Shown one piece after another: positions 54,393 through 63,336 of a stretch of 64,000 bases of DNA. This DNA is from Sediminitomix flava. Lineage in GTDB: Bacteria; Bacteroidota; Bacteroidia; Cytophagales; Flammeovirgaceae. Position numbers and translations under genes: made by a program. The notes under the pieces were generated by a model that saw nothing but the letters and a program-made list of their open reading frames with translations, did no database searches and was not told the DNA's origin. How positions within the stretch are numbered: the stretch's first letter is position 1; the number at the start of each line of letters is the position of its first letter. The stretch covers positions 1,364,001 through 1,428,000 of the forward strand of contig NZ_QGDO01000001.1 in assembly GCF_003149185.1 (NCBI RefSeq), in the 5' to 3' direction.

Positions 54393-57356
54393 ATGGAAGC
54401 ATTTTTAGAATCAGTAGCTAAAAAACTTTACGAAGAACACGGAAACAAGATTAGTAGACTTCACATTGTACTTCCCTCAAAAAGGGCTTGTGTATACTTC
54501 AAACATTATTTAGGTGAAATGATGAATGAAGGGCAAGTACTGATAGCTCCTGTTATTGTCTCGATGGAAGGCTTTGCAAGAATTTTAGCTCACCTTCAGA
54601 TACCTGACAGCATTACTTTACTTTTCGATTTATATAAAACCTTCCTCAAACATCATGAAGAAATCACTTTGGATAAATTCGCTCCGCTAGGAAGTGCGAT
54701 CCTTCGTGAGTTCAATATGATAGACAACAACCTCACCGAAGAAAAAGCGGTAGAGATGTTCGAATATTTGGAAGATGCCAAAGCCATTGATCGTTGGGCT
54801 GAAAACCTAGATAAAGATCATGACGAGATCAAACAAAAACATCAACCTCTCACAGAATTTCTTTCTTTTTGGAAAAGCTTGAGAGAAACCTATGTAGAGT
54901 TCCGTGCGAATCTTTTAGAAAGAAAAATCGGTTATGGAGGACTCGCCTTCCGTACGGCTTTCAATCGTTTGGAAGAAGCCGTAAAAGAAGAAGGCATTGA
55001 AAATGTGATTTTTGCTGGTTTCAGTCAGACTTCTACCATTGAAAAAGAACTGATTCTGAAACTTGTCGATATGGGGATTGCGAAAACCTACTTCGATTGT
55101 GATGCCTATTATTTAGATCAACCACACCACGAAGCAGGGCTTTTCCTTCAAGATTTCAAAAAACATCAGCCACAGCTTGAAGACTTCAAACAAGAGCATA
55201 TCGGAAAGCACAAAATGGATGTAGAAATCATTCAAGTTTCCAATATTCCTACCCAAGCCAAAGTTGTCGGTGACCTTCTTCAAAAAGAGCTAGACGGATT
55301 GATTTCTGAAAATAGGCTCGAAGAGTTTACACACAAACTCAATCATACCGCTATTCTTCTGCCCGATGAGAGTTTACTTCAACCTCTTTTACATTCTTTA
55401 CCCGATGAATTAGAAGGAACAAAGGAAAAAGATATTGCAGCTAAAAACACCAATATCACGATGGGTTTTGCATTCCATCAAACTCCTTTGTACGAATTGG
55501 TTGAAAGTATTTTTAACCTTCAAGAAAATCTAAAAAGAGAAGAAGGGAAAGTTGCCAAAGCCTACTTCAGAGATGTAGTCAGAATTGTACGTCATCCATA
55601 TTTCCAACGAAATGTTAGAGACAAGGAAATAGCGCAAGGAATACTAAAGCAAATTCAACAGGAAAAACATATTTTCTTAGAATTTGAAACGCTACTCGAA
55701 TGGTCAGATCAAAGTCCGCTGTATCGTGCTGTATTTTTTGATTGGGAAGAAAAACACCCTGCTGCTATTCGTCAACTCAAGCGCATGACGGAAGGTTTGG
55801 CTAAAGTCTTCAAAAATGAAGCTCGTACACCCGAAGAAGCTGGTGCAGATTTGGAAGGTGAAAATGCTTTTGAGAACGAACTGTTGCTTAAGCTATTCGG
55901 TACACTTAACCGTTTGGATGAAGTATTACCACCTGAGAATATTCAACTGAAGACCTTCCGAATTTTCCTTTTGGAAGCACTTTACAATATCACAATGCCA
56001 TTTACAGGTTTCCCAATTGCCCCAATTCAGATCATGGGTATGTTGGAAAGTCGTTCTCTGGATTTCGATCACGTCATTGTACTTTCTTGCAACGAAGGGA
56101 AGCTACCTGTGAAAAAGAGTGTTGAATCAATCATTCCTTTTGACCTAAAATCACTTTTCGGACTCCCTACATTTAAAGATAACGACAAGTCATTTGCATA
56201 CACCTTCTATCGTCTGATGCACAGAGCGAAGAAAATGACACTGATTTACACAGACTCATCCAATGAACTTACAGGAGGTGGAGAAAAAAGCAGATTCTTA
56301 TTACAAATAGAAAAGGAATTAGCGCCAAGATTTAGAGATATGATTTCGGTGAAGAATTCATCTTTAGCAATGCCACTTCCTCAAATCAAAAATGAATTGG
56401 TAGAAATCAAAAAAGATGAAGCACTGATCGATCGTATCAAAGAACGACTGACTGAAAAACCGATAAGTCCATCATCAATTCAAAAATACCTCAAAAACCC
56501 GCTTCAATTTTTAGAAGATGTAGTCATCAAATTAGAAGATGATGACGAAATAGAAGAGGAATTGGATTTCCGTACATTCGGTACTTTGCTTCATGGAGGA
56601 TTGGAGCTTCTATTAAAACCATTTGTAGGGAAAACAATGAATGCAGAACAATGGACGGCATTCAAGAAAGGAGAAATCGAATTGGCACTTGATCGCACCA
56701 TCCGAGAAACAAAAGATCTGAATTATTTCTCTTTGGAAAGTGGAAAGAACTACCTCTTATTCCAAATTGCACAAAAGTTAACTGCCGATTTCTTCACGCA
56801 GCAATCCAAAGAGTTTTCAAAAGTAAAGATTGTGGCACTAGAAGATTTCTATCATTCAGAAATTCTGATTACGCCTGATCTTAAAATTAAATTGGCGGGT
56901 CAAGCTGACCGTGTTGATCTTGTTTGGAAACATGACGGAAGCATGGCACTAAGAGTTGTAGATTATAAAACAGGAAACTTCACGAAGAAAGACCTCGAAT
57001 CGAAAATAGGCATTCAAGAAGTGTTAGATGATCCGAAAAAGAACAAAATCATTCAGCTTTTAGCTTATAAATATCTATTGTTGAAAAACTTAAATTCTTC
57101 AAAACTATCAAAAGTACTTCCTCCACATGTTGATGTTAGTAAGTTAAAAATCGAATCGGGATTCTACTTCTTCCGAAAACTGAATGATGGTTTTATTCAG
57201 TACAAACTAGAAGGAGAGCCAGACACTACAACCGAACGTGAAGCTTTCTTTAAATACACCGAAGAGTTTTTCAGAACAATTGTGTTAGACATGATTTCTG
57301 AAGATAAAAATATATCCGAAGAAGCTCCTGTTATTGAGCTAGTCAATGAGTATTAG
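54393..57356 (+). CDS. AddB-like PD-(D/E)XK nuclease, double-strand break repair
   Basis: 987 residues from the ATG MEAFLESVAKKLYEEHG. The N-terminal part resembles the helicase-like, ATPase-dead half of AddB (LHIVLPSKRACVYFKHYL with no Walker lysine; VIFAGFSQTSTIEKELI; HVIVLSCNEGKLPVKKSVESIIPFDL). The C-terminal ~280 residues are a RecB-type nuclease: SPSSIQKYLKNPLQFLEDVVI, FGTLLHGGLELLL, GQADRVDLVWKHDGSMALRVVDYKTGNF (Asp and D-x-K catalytic residues). With AddA (UvrD-like) it would resect broken DNA ends. AddA is not next to it. The four cysteines of the iron-sulfur site of Bacillus AddB are not evident. Confidence 0.88.
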   Translation: MEAFLESVAKKLYEEHGNKISRLHIVLPSKRACVYFKHYLGEMMNEGQVLIAPVIVSMEGFARILAHLQIPDSITLLFDLYKTFLKHHEEITLDKFAPLGSAILREFNMIDNNLTEEKAVEMFEYLEDAKAIDRWAENLDKDHDEIKQKHQPLTEFLSFWKSLRETYVEFRANLLERKIGYGGLAFRTAFNRLEEAVKEEGIENVIFAGFSQTSTIEKELILKLVDMGIAKTYFDCDAYYLDQPHHEAGLFLQDFKKHQPQLEDFKQEHIGKHKMDVEIIQVSNIPTQAKVVGDLLQKELDGLISENRLEEFTHKLNHTAILLPDESLLQPLLHSLPDELEGTKEKDIAAKNTNITMGFAFHQTPLYELVESIFNLQENLKREEGKVAKAYFRDVVRIVRHPYFQRNVRDKEIAQGILKQIQQEKHIFLEFETLLEWSDQSPLYRAVFFDWEEKHPAAIRQLKRMTEGLAKVFKNEARTPEEAGADLEGENAFENELLLKLFGTLNRLDEVLPPENIQLKTFRIFLLEALYNITMPFTGFPIAPIQIMGMLESRSLDFDHVIVLSCNEGKLPVKKSVESIIPFDLKSLFGLPTFKDNDKSFAYTFYRLMHRAKKMTLIYTDSSNELTGGGEKSRFLLQIEKELAPRFRDMISVKNSSLAMPLPQIKNELVEIKKDEALIDRIKERLTEKPISPSSIQKYLKNPLQFLEDVVIKLEDDDEIEEELDFRTFGTLLHGGLELLLKPFVGKTMNAEQWTAFKKGEIELALDRTIRETKDLNYFSLESGKNYLLFQIAQKLTADFFTQQSKEFSKVKIVALEDFYHSEILITPDLKIKLAGQADRVDLVWKHDGSMALRVVDYKTGNFTKKDLESKIGIQEVLDDPKKNKIIQLLAYKYLLLKNLNSSKLSKVLPPHVDVSKLKIESGFYFFRKLNDGFIQYKLEGEPDTTTEREAFFKYTEEFFRTIVLDMISEDKNISEEAPVIELVNEY

Positions 57357-57378
57357 TTTTTGATATTTCAGAATTTCT

Positions 57379-57415
57379 AAAAGCTGTTTCTGCCAAAGGA
57401 ACAGCTTTTATTTTT
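57379..57415 (+). terminator. terminator of the AddB-like gene
   Basis: AAAAGCTGTTTC / GGAACAGCTTTT hairpin, then ATTTTTC. Confidence 0.8.
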
Positions 57416-57521
57416 CTCAGATGAATTAGTATTCTTTTTTTCTGTTTCCTCAACTTAAAAGATAGAATTTGCACCTTATCTATTCCTTTGAGTATTATCT
57501 TTTTTAAAGGAAGAATTCATC

Positions 57522-57746
57522 ATGAAAACCTATGTAGACACCATTTTACTGAGCTTTGGCATTTACTTATTAATAGGGCTGATTTTCAGCTTTTTATTTT
57601 TATGGAAGGGAATTACCAAAGTTGATCCAAACAGCAAAGGAAGTAGTCTTGGTACTCGACTGATGTTTCTCCCTGCCATGACTGTTTTTTGGATTCTATT
57701 TTTAAGAAAATGGTTAACAGCATCATCCAATGACTCCAATACTTAG
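57522..57746 (+). CDS. small two-helix membrane protein
   Basis: 74 residues, two membrane helices (~7-28, ISFGIYLLIGLIFSFLFLW-like, and ~47-63, MFLPAMTVFWILFL) with a short polar loop (KGITKVDPNSKGSSLGTR). First gene of the redox operon; the frame of the 29-residue protein begins inside it. The fold and TRLMFLPAMTVFWILFLRKW segment recall small membrane subunits found beside cytochrome/Rieske genes, but I cannot name a family. Confidence 0.75.
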   Translation: MKTYVDTILLSFGIYLLIGLIFSFLFLWKGITKVDPNSKGSSLGTRLMFLPAMTVFWILFLRKWLTASSNDSNT

Positions 57747-57819
57747 AAAACTACATTTCAAAATTTGGATTTTTATTAGTCTCACTATTTCCATCATTAT
57801 CCTTTTTAGTGTCATATGA
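57730..57819 (+). CDS. 29-residue single-helix microprotein, translationally coupled
   Basis: An ATG at 57730 opens a 29-codon frame that ends with TGA at 57817-57819. It starts 17 bp before the end of the 74-residue gene and its stop overlaps the ATG of the YedZ-Rieske gene as ATGA, so it bridges the two with no gap. The product has a basic N-terminus (MTPILRKLHFK) and one membrane helix (IWIFISLTISIIILFSVI). Position, coupling and topology suggest a small subunit of the redox complex. It is too short for standard gene finding. Confidence 0.65.
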   Translation: MTPILRKLHFKIWIFISLTISIIILFSVI

Positions 57820-58862
57820 GCGTAAAATATGTACCTGTTCAATGGAATAGACAAAAGAAAATATACGATAGCATACTTTGGGGAGGCATTCTGCTTTTCA
57901 TTAGTAGCTATGTTGGTTTTCAGCTTCTATTTCAAACACATATTAGTCTCGAAACACTCATTATTAGAGCTACAGCTCTCTCTGCATTCTTTTTACTTCA
58001 TCTTATTCTATGTATTGGTCCATTGTCTAGGCTAGATGACCGTTTTTTGCCTCTTCTCTACAACAGGAGGCACATGGGGGTTTCTATGTTTTTACTTGCA
58101 GCTATTCATGGAATATTTTGTATCATTCAATTTCATTCCTTAGGCGATACTAATGCGCTAGTAAGTGTGTTCACGTCCAATGAAAAATACAACTCTATCA
58201 GTCAATTTCCCTTCCAAGTTCTTGGCTTTATAGCACTCTGCATTTTCTTTATTATGGCGGCTACAAGTCATGATTTTTGGTTAAAAAACTTAGGACCAAA
58301 ATTTTGGAAATTAATGCACATGCTCATTTACATGGCTTATGGACTTATTATCATGCATGTCGCTACAGGCGCATTCCAATACGAAACTCACCCGATCTAC
58401 TGGCTACTTCTTGTCTTTGGATTTCTAAACGTTTTTGGATTTCATCTGATGGCAGGATTAAAAGAAATGCGTTACCTCAGAGTTTCTAAAAAAGATGATG
58501 AGAAAAATAATTTCTACTTTGTAGCACTAGAAGAAGACATACCCGAAAACTCAGCTATTCAAGCTTTAGTAGAAGGAGAAGACATTGCCATTTTTAAATA
58601 TGAAAATAAAATCTCTGCCGTCAGTAATACTTGCAAACATCAAATGGGACCTTTGAGCGAAGGTAAAATTGTGGATGGTTGTATCACTTGCCCTTGGCAT
58701 GGCTTTCAATACAATCCTAAAAATGGACAATCCCCTCCTCCATTTACAGAAAAGTTAAAAACCTATCAGCTCAAATTGATTGGTGATGAAATTTGGATAG
58801 ACCCGAAACCAAAAGCCGAAGGCACTTACATTGAACCACTAGTACTAAAGTCCTCATCATAA
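57816..58862 (+). CDS. YedZ/ferric-reductase-like membrane domain fused to a Rieske domain
   Basis: 348 residues. Residues ~15-222 are a six-helix haem-binding module like YedZ/MsrQ and ferric reductases: GPLSRLDDRFLPLLYNRRHMGVSMFLLAAIHG (H98) and FWKLMHMLIYMAYGLIIMHVATG (H168, H180). Residues ~235-335 are a Rieske 2Fe-2S domain with C273-K-H275 and C292-P-W-H295 (C-x-H-x16-C-x2-H). Electrons could pass between a membrane haem and a cytoplasmic Rieske cluster in a single chain. Usual YedZ partners (molybdoenzyme YedY) are absent; the next gene encodes a protein with a novel C/H motif instead. Overlaps the microprotein and abuts the next gene with no gap. Confidence 0.85.
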   Translation: MSVKYVPVQWNRQKKIYDSILWGGILLFISSYVGFQLLFQTHISLETLIIRATALSAFFLLHLILCIGPLSRLDDRFLPLLYNRRHMGVSMFLLAAIHGIFCIIQFHSLGDTNALVSVFTSNEKYNSISQFPFQVLGFIALCIFFIMAATSHDFWLKNLGPKFWKLMHMLIYMAYGLIIMHVATGAFQYETHPIYWLLLVFGFLNVFGFHLMAGLKEMRYLRVSKKDDEKNNFYFVALEEDIPENSAIQALVEGEDIAIFKYENKISAVSNTCKHQMGPLSEGKIVDGCITCPWHGFQYNPKNGQSPPPFTEKLKTYQLKLIGDEIWIDPKPKAEGTYIEPLVLKSSS

Positions 58863-59642
58863 ATGGCGAAAGAATTTTTCATAGGCTGGCAAGACAATAT
58901 GCCGACAAGACAATATCAGTTCTTAAAACAAGTAACTATTACCACGGGGGTTATCTCTGTAATAGCAGCAGGCTTATTTGCCTATTTCCAAAAACCTGTA
59001 AAAGATTTTAGTTTTCAATTGGGGAAGCTCTCTAAAATCAAAGGTATTTATTATGATAGACCTTTTCCATTTCTCATTGCTGATCAGACAGATTTACCTC
59101 AGCATATTTCAAATGAAATTTTATTGGTTGGCTACGGAAAGTTCGGAGCAGAAAGTACAATGAATCAAATCCAAGAAAAAGTAGGTTCATTACATGGAAA
59201 AAAAGTAGAATTAGAAGGCACACTTATTTATGGAGATGGAAAGACGCTGATGGAGCTATCTAAAGATGAAGAATCTTTTATTGCTATTTTAGATAGTAGC
59301 TTTACGCCTTCTCCTATAGAAGAGAGTTTGGGAATTCTTGAAACTACGGGAGAGATTTTAGACCCCAAATGCTATTTCGGAGTGATGAAACCTGGAGAAG
59401 GGAAAATTCATAAAAGTTGTGCAATCAGATGTATTAGCGGAGGTATACCACCTGTTTTACGCAAAAAGTCTAATCATATAAATCGGTCATACGATTACTA
59501 TTTACTTCTAGATGAAAATGGAAAAAAGGTAAACCAACTTCTTCTTCAGAATGTAGGTGAAACCATCAAACTAAAAGGAGAAATCCAACGATTTATGAAT
59601 TGGAGAATCTTTTATGTACCAAGAAACCAATTCTATCAATAA
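58863..59642 (+). CDS. membrane-anchored protein with Cys/His motif, partner of the YedZ-Rieske protein
   Basis: 259 residues. One N-terminal membrane helix (~24-42, VTITTGVISVIAAGLFAYF) with Trp/Arg-rich start, then two small beta domains (~50-145 and ~158-255). The second begins GEILDPKCYFGVMKPGEGK and IHKSCAIRCISGGIPP: C170, H183, C186, C190 in a C-x12-H-x2-C-x3-C arrangement that could hold a metal or haem. Family not recognised. Its ATG follows the Rieske stop directly, and it is the last gene of the operon, so it probably accepts or donates electrons in the same pathway on the outer side of the membrane (inference). Confidence 0.75.
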   Translation: MAKEFFIGWQDNMPTRQYQFLKQVTITTGVISVIAAGLFAYFQKPVKDFSFQLGKLSKIKGIYYDRPFPFLIADQTDLPQHISNEILLVGYGKFGAESTMNQIQEKVGSLHGKKVELEGTLIYGDGKTLMELSKDEESFIAILDSSFTPSPIEESLGILETTGEILDPKCYFGVMKPGEGKIHKSCAIRCISGGIPPVLRKKSNHINRSYDYYLLLDENGKKVNQLLLQNVGETIKLKGEIQRFMNWRIFYVPRNQFYQ

Positions 59643-60017
59643 TTATAAAAAACTTACCGATAATACCTTAGTGTGAACAGTGTAATAAATAGTTTACAAT
59701 CAATCATCAACTAACCAAACATACACACATCTTATTTCTGTGCAGCAGAACATAAGTCCTCTCACATTGTCAACGCCTCTTTTTACTACTTTTTTATAAG
59801 TGTAATCCTTGACGATTTATATTTTGACACTAAACATTTATCATGCCTCAACAGCTCTAACCAATCTACACATTGTTATTGTTTTGTTAAAAACCACACA
59901 ATAACACCAAACACATTCACTTACAATTCATTAGTGATTCACTTCTGCTATACCCTACACACCTAATATTGCGGCAAAGACACTATAACTAGATAATTTC
60001 ATCTTTTTGAATTACTC
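59643..60017 (+). other. intergenic region before the PhoX-like gene
   Basis: About 375 bp, low in G on the plus strand (ACA/CCA-rich). No coding frame, terminator hairpin or clear consensus promoter was found. Confidence 0.45.
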
Positions 60018-61454
60018 ATGAAAAAACTGACTTTTTTATTGTTAAGCATATCTATGCTTTTCACCGCTTGTGATTCTACTGAATCTGATTTCACTAAAAT
60101 TGATTTAAAAAATCATTCTACAACTCCACACTTTTTGAAATTAAAGTCTGGTTTTGAAAACCTTGAAGTTTACTCTCTTTTATCTTCTGAAGATAAATTA
60201 GAAGGAAGTCCTGACTTTGTGTACGGAAGCATGGCTGATGGAGCAGGTTTATTGCGTAATGCAGATGGCACTTACACACTTATCAACAATATAGAGGCAG
60301 ATTACTCTATCGCTCGTATCATTCTTGATGAAACATTCAAACCTATCAGTGGCGAGTACATTTTGAATTCAAATGCAACAGCAAATACAGCTCAGTGCTC
60401 TGGTACTTTAATTACTCCTGCTGAACACGGTTTCGGACCTCTTTACCTTAGTGGTGGCGAATGGGGAGGTAGCAATACAAATGTTTTCGCTGTTGATCCT
60501 TTTAAAAGCGCAAGTGATGCTAGCTCATCTGTAATTCTTGGTGCAATGGGACAATGGACGGTTGAAAATGCTGTTCCTCTTGGAAAAAATGCTTATCCAG
60601 GTAAAACGATTGTATTCATCGGAGACGATAGTCATGGCGAAGCTGGTGGACAACTTGCAATGTATATGTCTGATCAAGTTGGTGACTTAAGTGGTGGAAA
60701 ACTTTATGCCTTGAAAGTTGGTGATGGTACAATCACTGCAAATGAAATTGCTGAAGGTGGTGAATTCGATGCTGAATTTGTTGAGTTATCGGAGTATTCA
60801 TATGACGCACTGAACGAAGAATGTATTGCTAAAAAAGTAATGGCATTCAACCGTGTTGAAGACATTGATTACCGTAAAGGTTCTGCTGCTGATAACCGTG
60901 AAGTCTATTTCAATGCGACAGGTCGTAGCCAATACAACGATGACCGTACTAAATATGGCCGTGTGTACAAATTGGTTCTAGATGAAAGCAATCCTTTGAA
61001 AGCTAAAATCTCTGTAGAATTGGACGGTGATGACTTAACAGGAAAAGCAAAAGCATTCCATAGCCCAGATAACATTCTTGTGACTGAAAACTATGCTTAC
61101 ATTCAAGAAGACCCTAATGGCTACGCTGATGATGTAAATAAAGAACATGACGCATACTTATATCAGTACAATCTTAATACAGGTGAATTGAAAGTAGTAT
61201 TGGAATCTGACCACAGAAGTAATTCTGCCGTTGAAGGTCAGTATTCTTTGGCTGACGATCGTTGGGGTAAATGGGAACTTACAGGTATGATTGATATCTC
61301 TGATGTTGTAAACGAAGAAGGTACATTCTTACTTATCCAACAAGCACACTCTTGGTACAACGATGATTTCCTTAATCCTGATGGTGTTGGTAGTATTGAA
61401 GACAGTAGAAACGAAGGAAGTATCCTAACGGTAATTAGAGGTTTAGACAGATAA
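60018..61454 (+). CDS. PhoX-like (DUF839) lipoprotein
   Basis: 478 residues with lipobox FTAC (Cys18). The mature protein is a beta-propeller-like chain with VYGSMADGAGLLRNADGTYTLINNIE (PhoX-type metal-site segment), FNRVEDIDYRKGSAADNREVYFNATGRSQYND (family R-x-E-D-I ... v-Y-F-x-x-T-G) and FHSPDNILVTENYAYIQEDPNG. These are landmarks of the PhoX/DUF839 superfamily, which uses Ca and Fe for phosphate-ester hydrolysis. The full PhoX active site cannot be confirmed by eye, so phosphatase activity is inferred. It overlaps the diheme peroxidase gene by one base (TAATG). Confidence 0.75.
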   Translation: MKKLTFLLLSISMLFTACDSTESDFTKIDLKNHSTTPHFLKLKSGFENLEVYSLLSSEDKLEGSPDFVYGSMADGAGLLRNADGTYTLINNIEADYSIARIILDETFKPISGEYILNSNATANTAQCSGTLITPAEHGFGPLYLSGGEWGGSNTNVFAVDPFKSASDASSSVILGAMGQWTVENAVPLGKNAYPGKTIVFIGDDSHGEAGGQLAMYMSDQVGDLSGGKLYALKVGDGTITANEIAEGGEFDAEFVELSEYSYDALNEECIAKKVMAFNRVEDIDYRKGSAADNREVYFNATGRSQYNDDRTKYGRVYKLVLDESNPLKAKISVELDGDDLTGKAKAFHSPDNILVTENYAYIQEDPNGYADDVNKEHDAYLYQYNLNTGELKVVLESDHRSNSAVEGQYSLADDRWGKWELTGMIDISDVVNEEGTFLLIQQAHSWYNDDFLNPDGVGSIEDSRNEGSILTVIRGLDR

Positions 61455-63256
61455 TGAGAACATTTTTTGTGTTGAGCAAAGGGGCTATTTTTAGTCTCTT
61501 TGCTTTTTTGTTTTGGGGCTGTCAGTCCGAAACAAATGATGATCGCTTAAAAAAAGCATTTCAAATAAAGTTTGAAGCAGATATTCAAAACTGTAAAGAA
61601 AGTCTTGAGCTACTTCAGACTCAGAATGAAAGAGATAGTCTTATTTTTTACTTTAAGAAATCTCGCTTAGCCTTCAAGCAGTGCGAACCTGTATTAAGTT
61701 TTTATGCTTCAAGTACTTATCAAGCGCTAAATCAAGTCAATCTTCCTAAAATTGACGAAGATGATAATGCAGAAAAAGTTATTAATGCCAAAGGCTATCA
61801 AGTTATTGAAGAATTATTGGTAGAAGAGCATTTACCAGTAAAAGATATTCGGAAGCAAATCACGAATATGATAACCTCTTTGGACTTACTAAAAAAGCTA
61901 CAGCCTTTACAAAAATTTCAGAAGCATCACATTCTTTGGTTGAGTAGAAATGAACTTCTTCGTATCAGTTCATTAGGTATTAGCGGTTTTGATAGCCCAA
62001 TCCTTCTCAATTCATTAGATGAAAATAAGCAAGCCTTAGAATCGCTCAGAGATTATATGCACTTATCTGAAGTTCTATTTTCAGAAAAAGAACTTCTGTC
62101 CCAATGGGATAAGCAATTAAGGGCAGCAAGTGACATGATCACTTCTTATGAGAATTTCAATGATTTTGACCGCTATCATTTTATCAGAGATCATATTCAT
62201 AGTTTACTTGCCACTTGGGTTCTGATTTGTGAAGACTGGAATATCGAATTCCCATTTGAGCAAAAAATTGATTACAAAACTACCTCATTCTTTTCCCCAA
62301 ATACTTTTGTAGTCAAACAATTTGCACCTGCATACAGCAGTGAATCCAATAAGGAACTGATTGCACTCGGTAAAGATTTATTTCATGATAAAAGATTCTC
62401 CAAAGATGGTAAAATGAGTTGTGCGAGTTGTCATCAAGTAGATAAAGCATTTACGGATGGTCGTCAATTTGCACAAACGAACTCTGGAGGAAATACAAAA
62501 AGAAATGCTCCTACGGTACTTTATACAGCACTCCAAAATGCTCAATTTTACGATGCCAGGAGTGGTGGACTAGAAGAGCAAATATCTGCAGTGATAAAAA
62601 ATAAAGATGAGTTTCATAATCAGATCAAAAACATTGTCGAGGTCACAAAGAAGAGATCTGAATACGTGAACAGATTCAAGCAAAATTATAAGGAAGGAGT
62701 CACGGCTAAAACTGTCAGAAATGCTATCGCGACTTATGAAAGAAGTTTGCTGCCCTTCAACTCTTCTTTTGACCAAAACATTTCTAAGCAAGCAAATAAT
62801 TTATCACAAGATGCCATTACTGGTTTCAACTTGTTTATGGGTAAAGCCAAATGTGGGACATGTCATTTCGCTCCAGTATTTAACGGCACTATTCCTCCAA
62901 ACTTTAGCCACACAGAGCTTGAAGTTATTGGTGTTCCTCAAAGTGTAAAATGGGAAAATGCAGAAGTTGATAAAGACTTAGGTCGATTTGATATTTTCCC
63001 TGTAGAGCAGCGTAAACATGCCTTCAAAACCCCTACAGTGAGAAATGCAAAACTTACTGCTCCATACATGCATAATGGTGTTTATCAAACTTTAGATGAC
63101 GTCATTAAATTTTACAATCTAGGTGGCGGAGCTGGCATTGGAATTGATTTACCCAATCAAACTTTACCTCCTGATAGTTTAGGTTTGAGTACTCAAGAAA
63201 GTGAGCAAATCATAGCTTTTCTTCATTCCTTGACCGATTCTCTGAATAGCTATTAA
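61454..63256 (+). CDS. diheme cytochrome-c peroxidase lipoprotein with helical N-terminal domain
   Basis: 600 residues. Lipobox FWGC (Cys23). Residues ~30-260 are a helical domain (FKQCEPVLSFYAS, KGYQVIEELLVEEH) of the imelysin-like type often fused to this enzyme in Bacteroidota. Residues ~295-595 are the MauG/CcpA catalytic unit with two c-type haem sites, C323-A-S-C-H327 and C467-G-T-C-H471, plus FKTPTVRNAKLTAPYMHNG. It would reduce peroxide or oxidise a protein partner in the periplasm. Translationally coupled to the PhoX-like gene (shared base), which implies the two act together. Ends at a terminator (63275-63310). Confidence 0.9.
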   Translation: MRTFFVLSKGAIFSLFAFLFWGCQSETNDDRLKKAFQIKFEADIQNCKESLELLQTQNERDSLIFYFKKSRLAFKQCEPVLSFYASSTYQALNQVNLPKIDEDDNAEKVINAKGYQVIEELLVEEHLPVKDIRKQITNMITSLDLLKKLQPLQKFQKHHILWLSRNELLRISSLGISGFDSPILLNSLDENKQALESLRDYMHLSEVLFSEKELLSQWDKQLRAASDMITSYENFNDFDRYHFIRDHIHSLLATWVLICEDWNIEFPFEQKIDYKTTSFFSPNTFVVKQFAPAYSSESNKELIALGKDLFHDKRFSKDGKMSCASCHQVDKAFTDGRQFAQTNSGGNTKRNAPTVLYTALQNAQFYDARSGGLEEQISAVIKNKDEFHNQIKNIVEVTKKRSEYVNRFKQNYKEGVTAKTVRNAIATYERSLLPFNSSFDQNISKQANNLSQDAITGFNLFMGKAKCGTCHFAPVFNGTIPPNFSHTELEVIGVPQSVKWENAEVDKDLGRFDIFPVEQRKHAFKTPTVRNAKLTAPYMHNGVYQTLDDVIKFYNLGGGAGIGIDLPNQTLPPDSLGLSTQESEQIIAFLHSLTDSLNSY

Positions 63257-63274
63257 ATATATTTTCTGTAAAGA

Positions 63275-63310
63275 AAAACCCGTACAGCAGAATGCTATAC
63301 GGGTTTTGTT
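63275..63310. terminator. convergent terminator
   Basis: AAAACCCGTA / TACGGGTTTT with inner AGC / GCT, between the convergent peroxidase and S1/P1 nuclease genes; T-rich on both sides. Confidence 0.8.
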
Positions 63311-63336
63311 ATATGTTACAAAAGATGATGAGTCTT

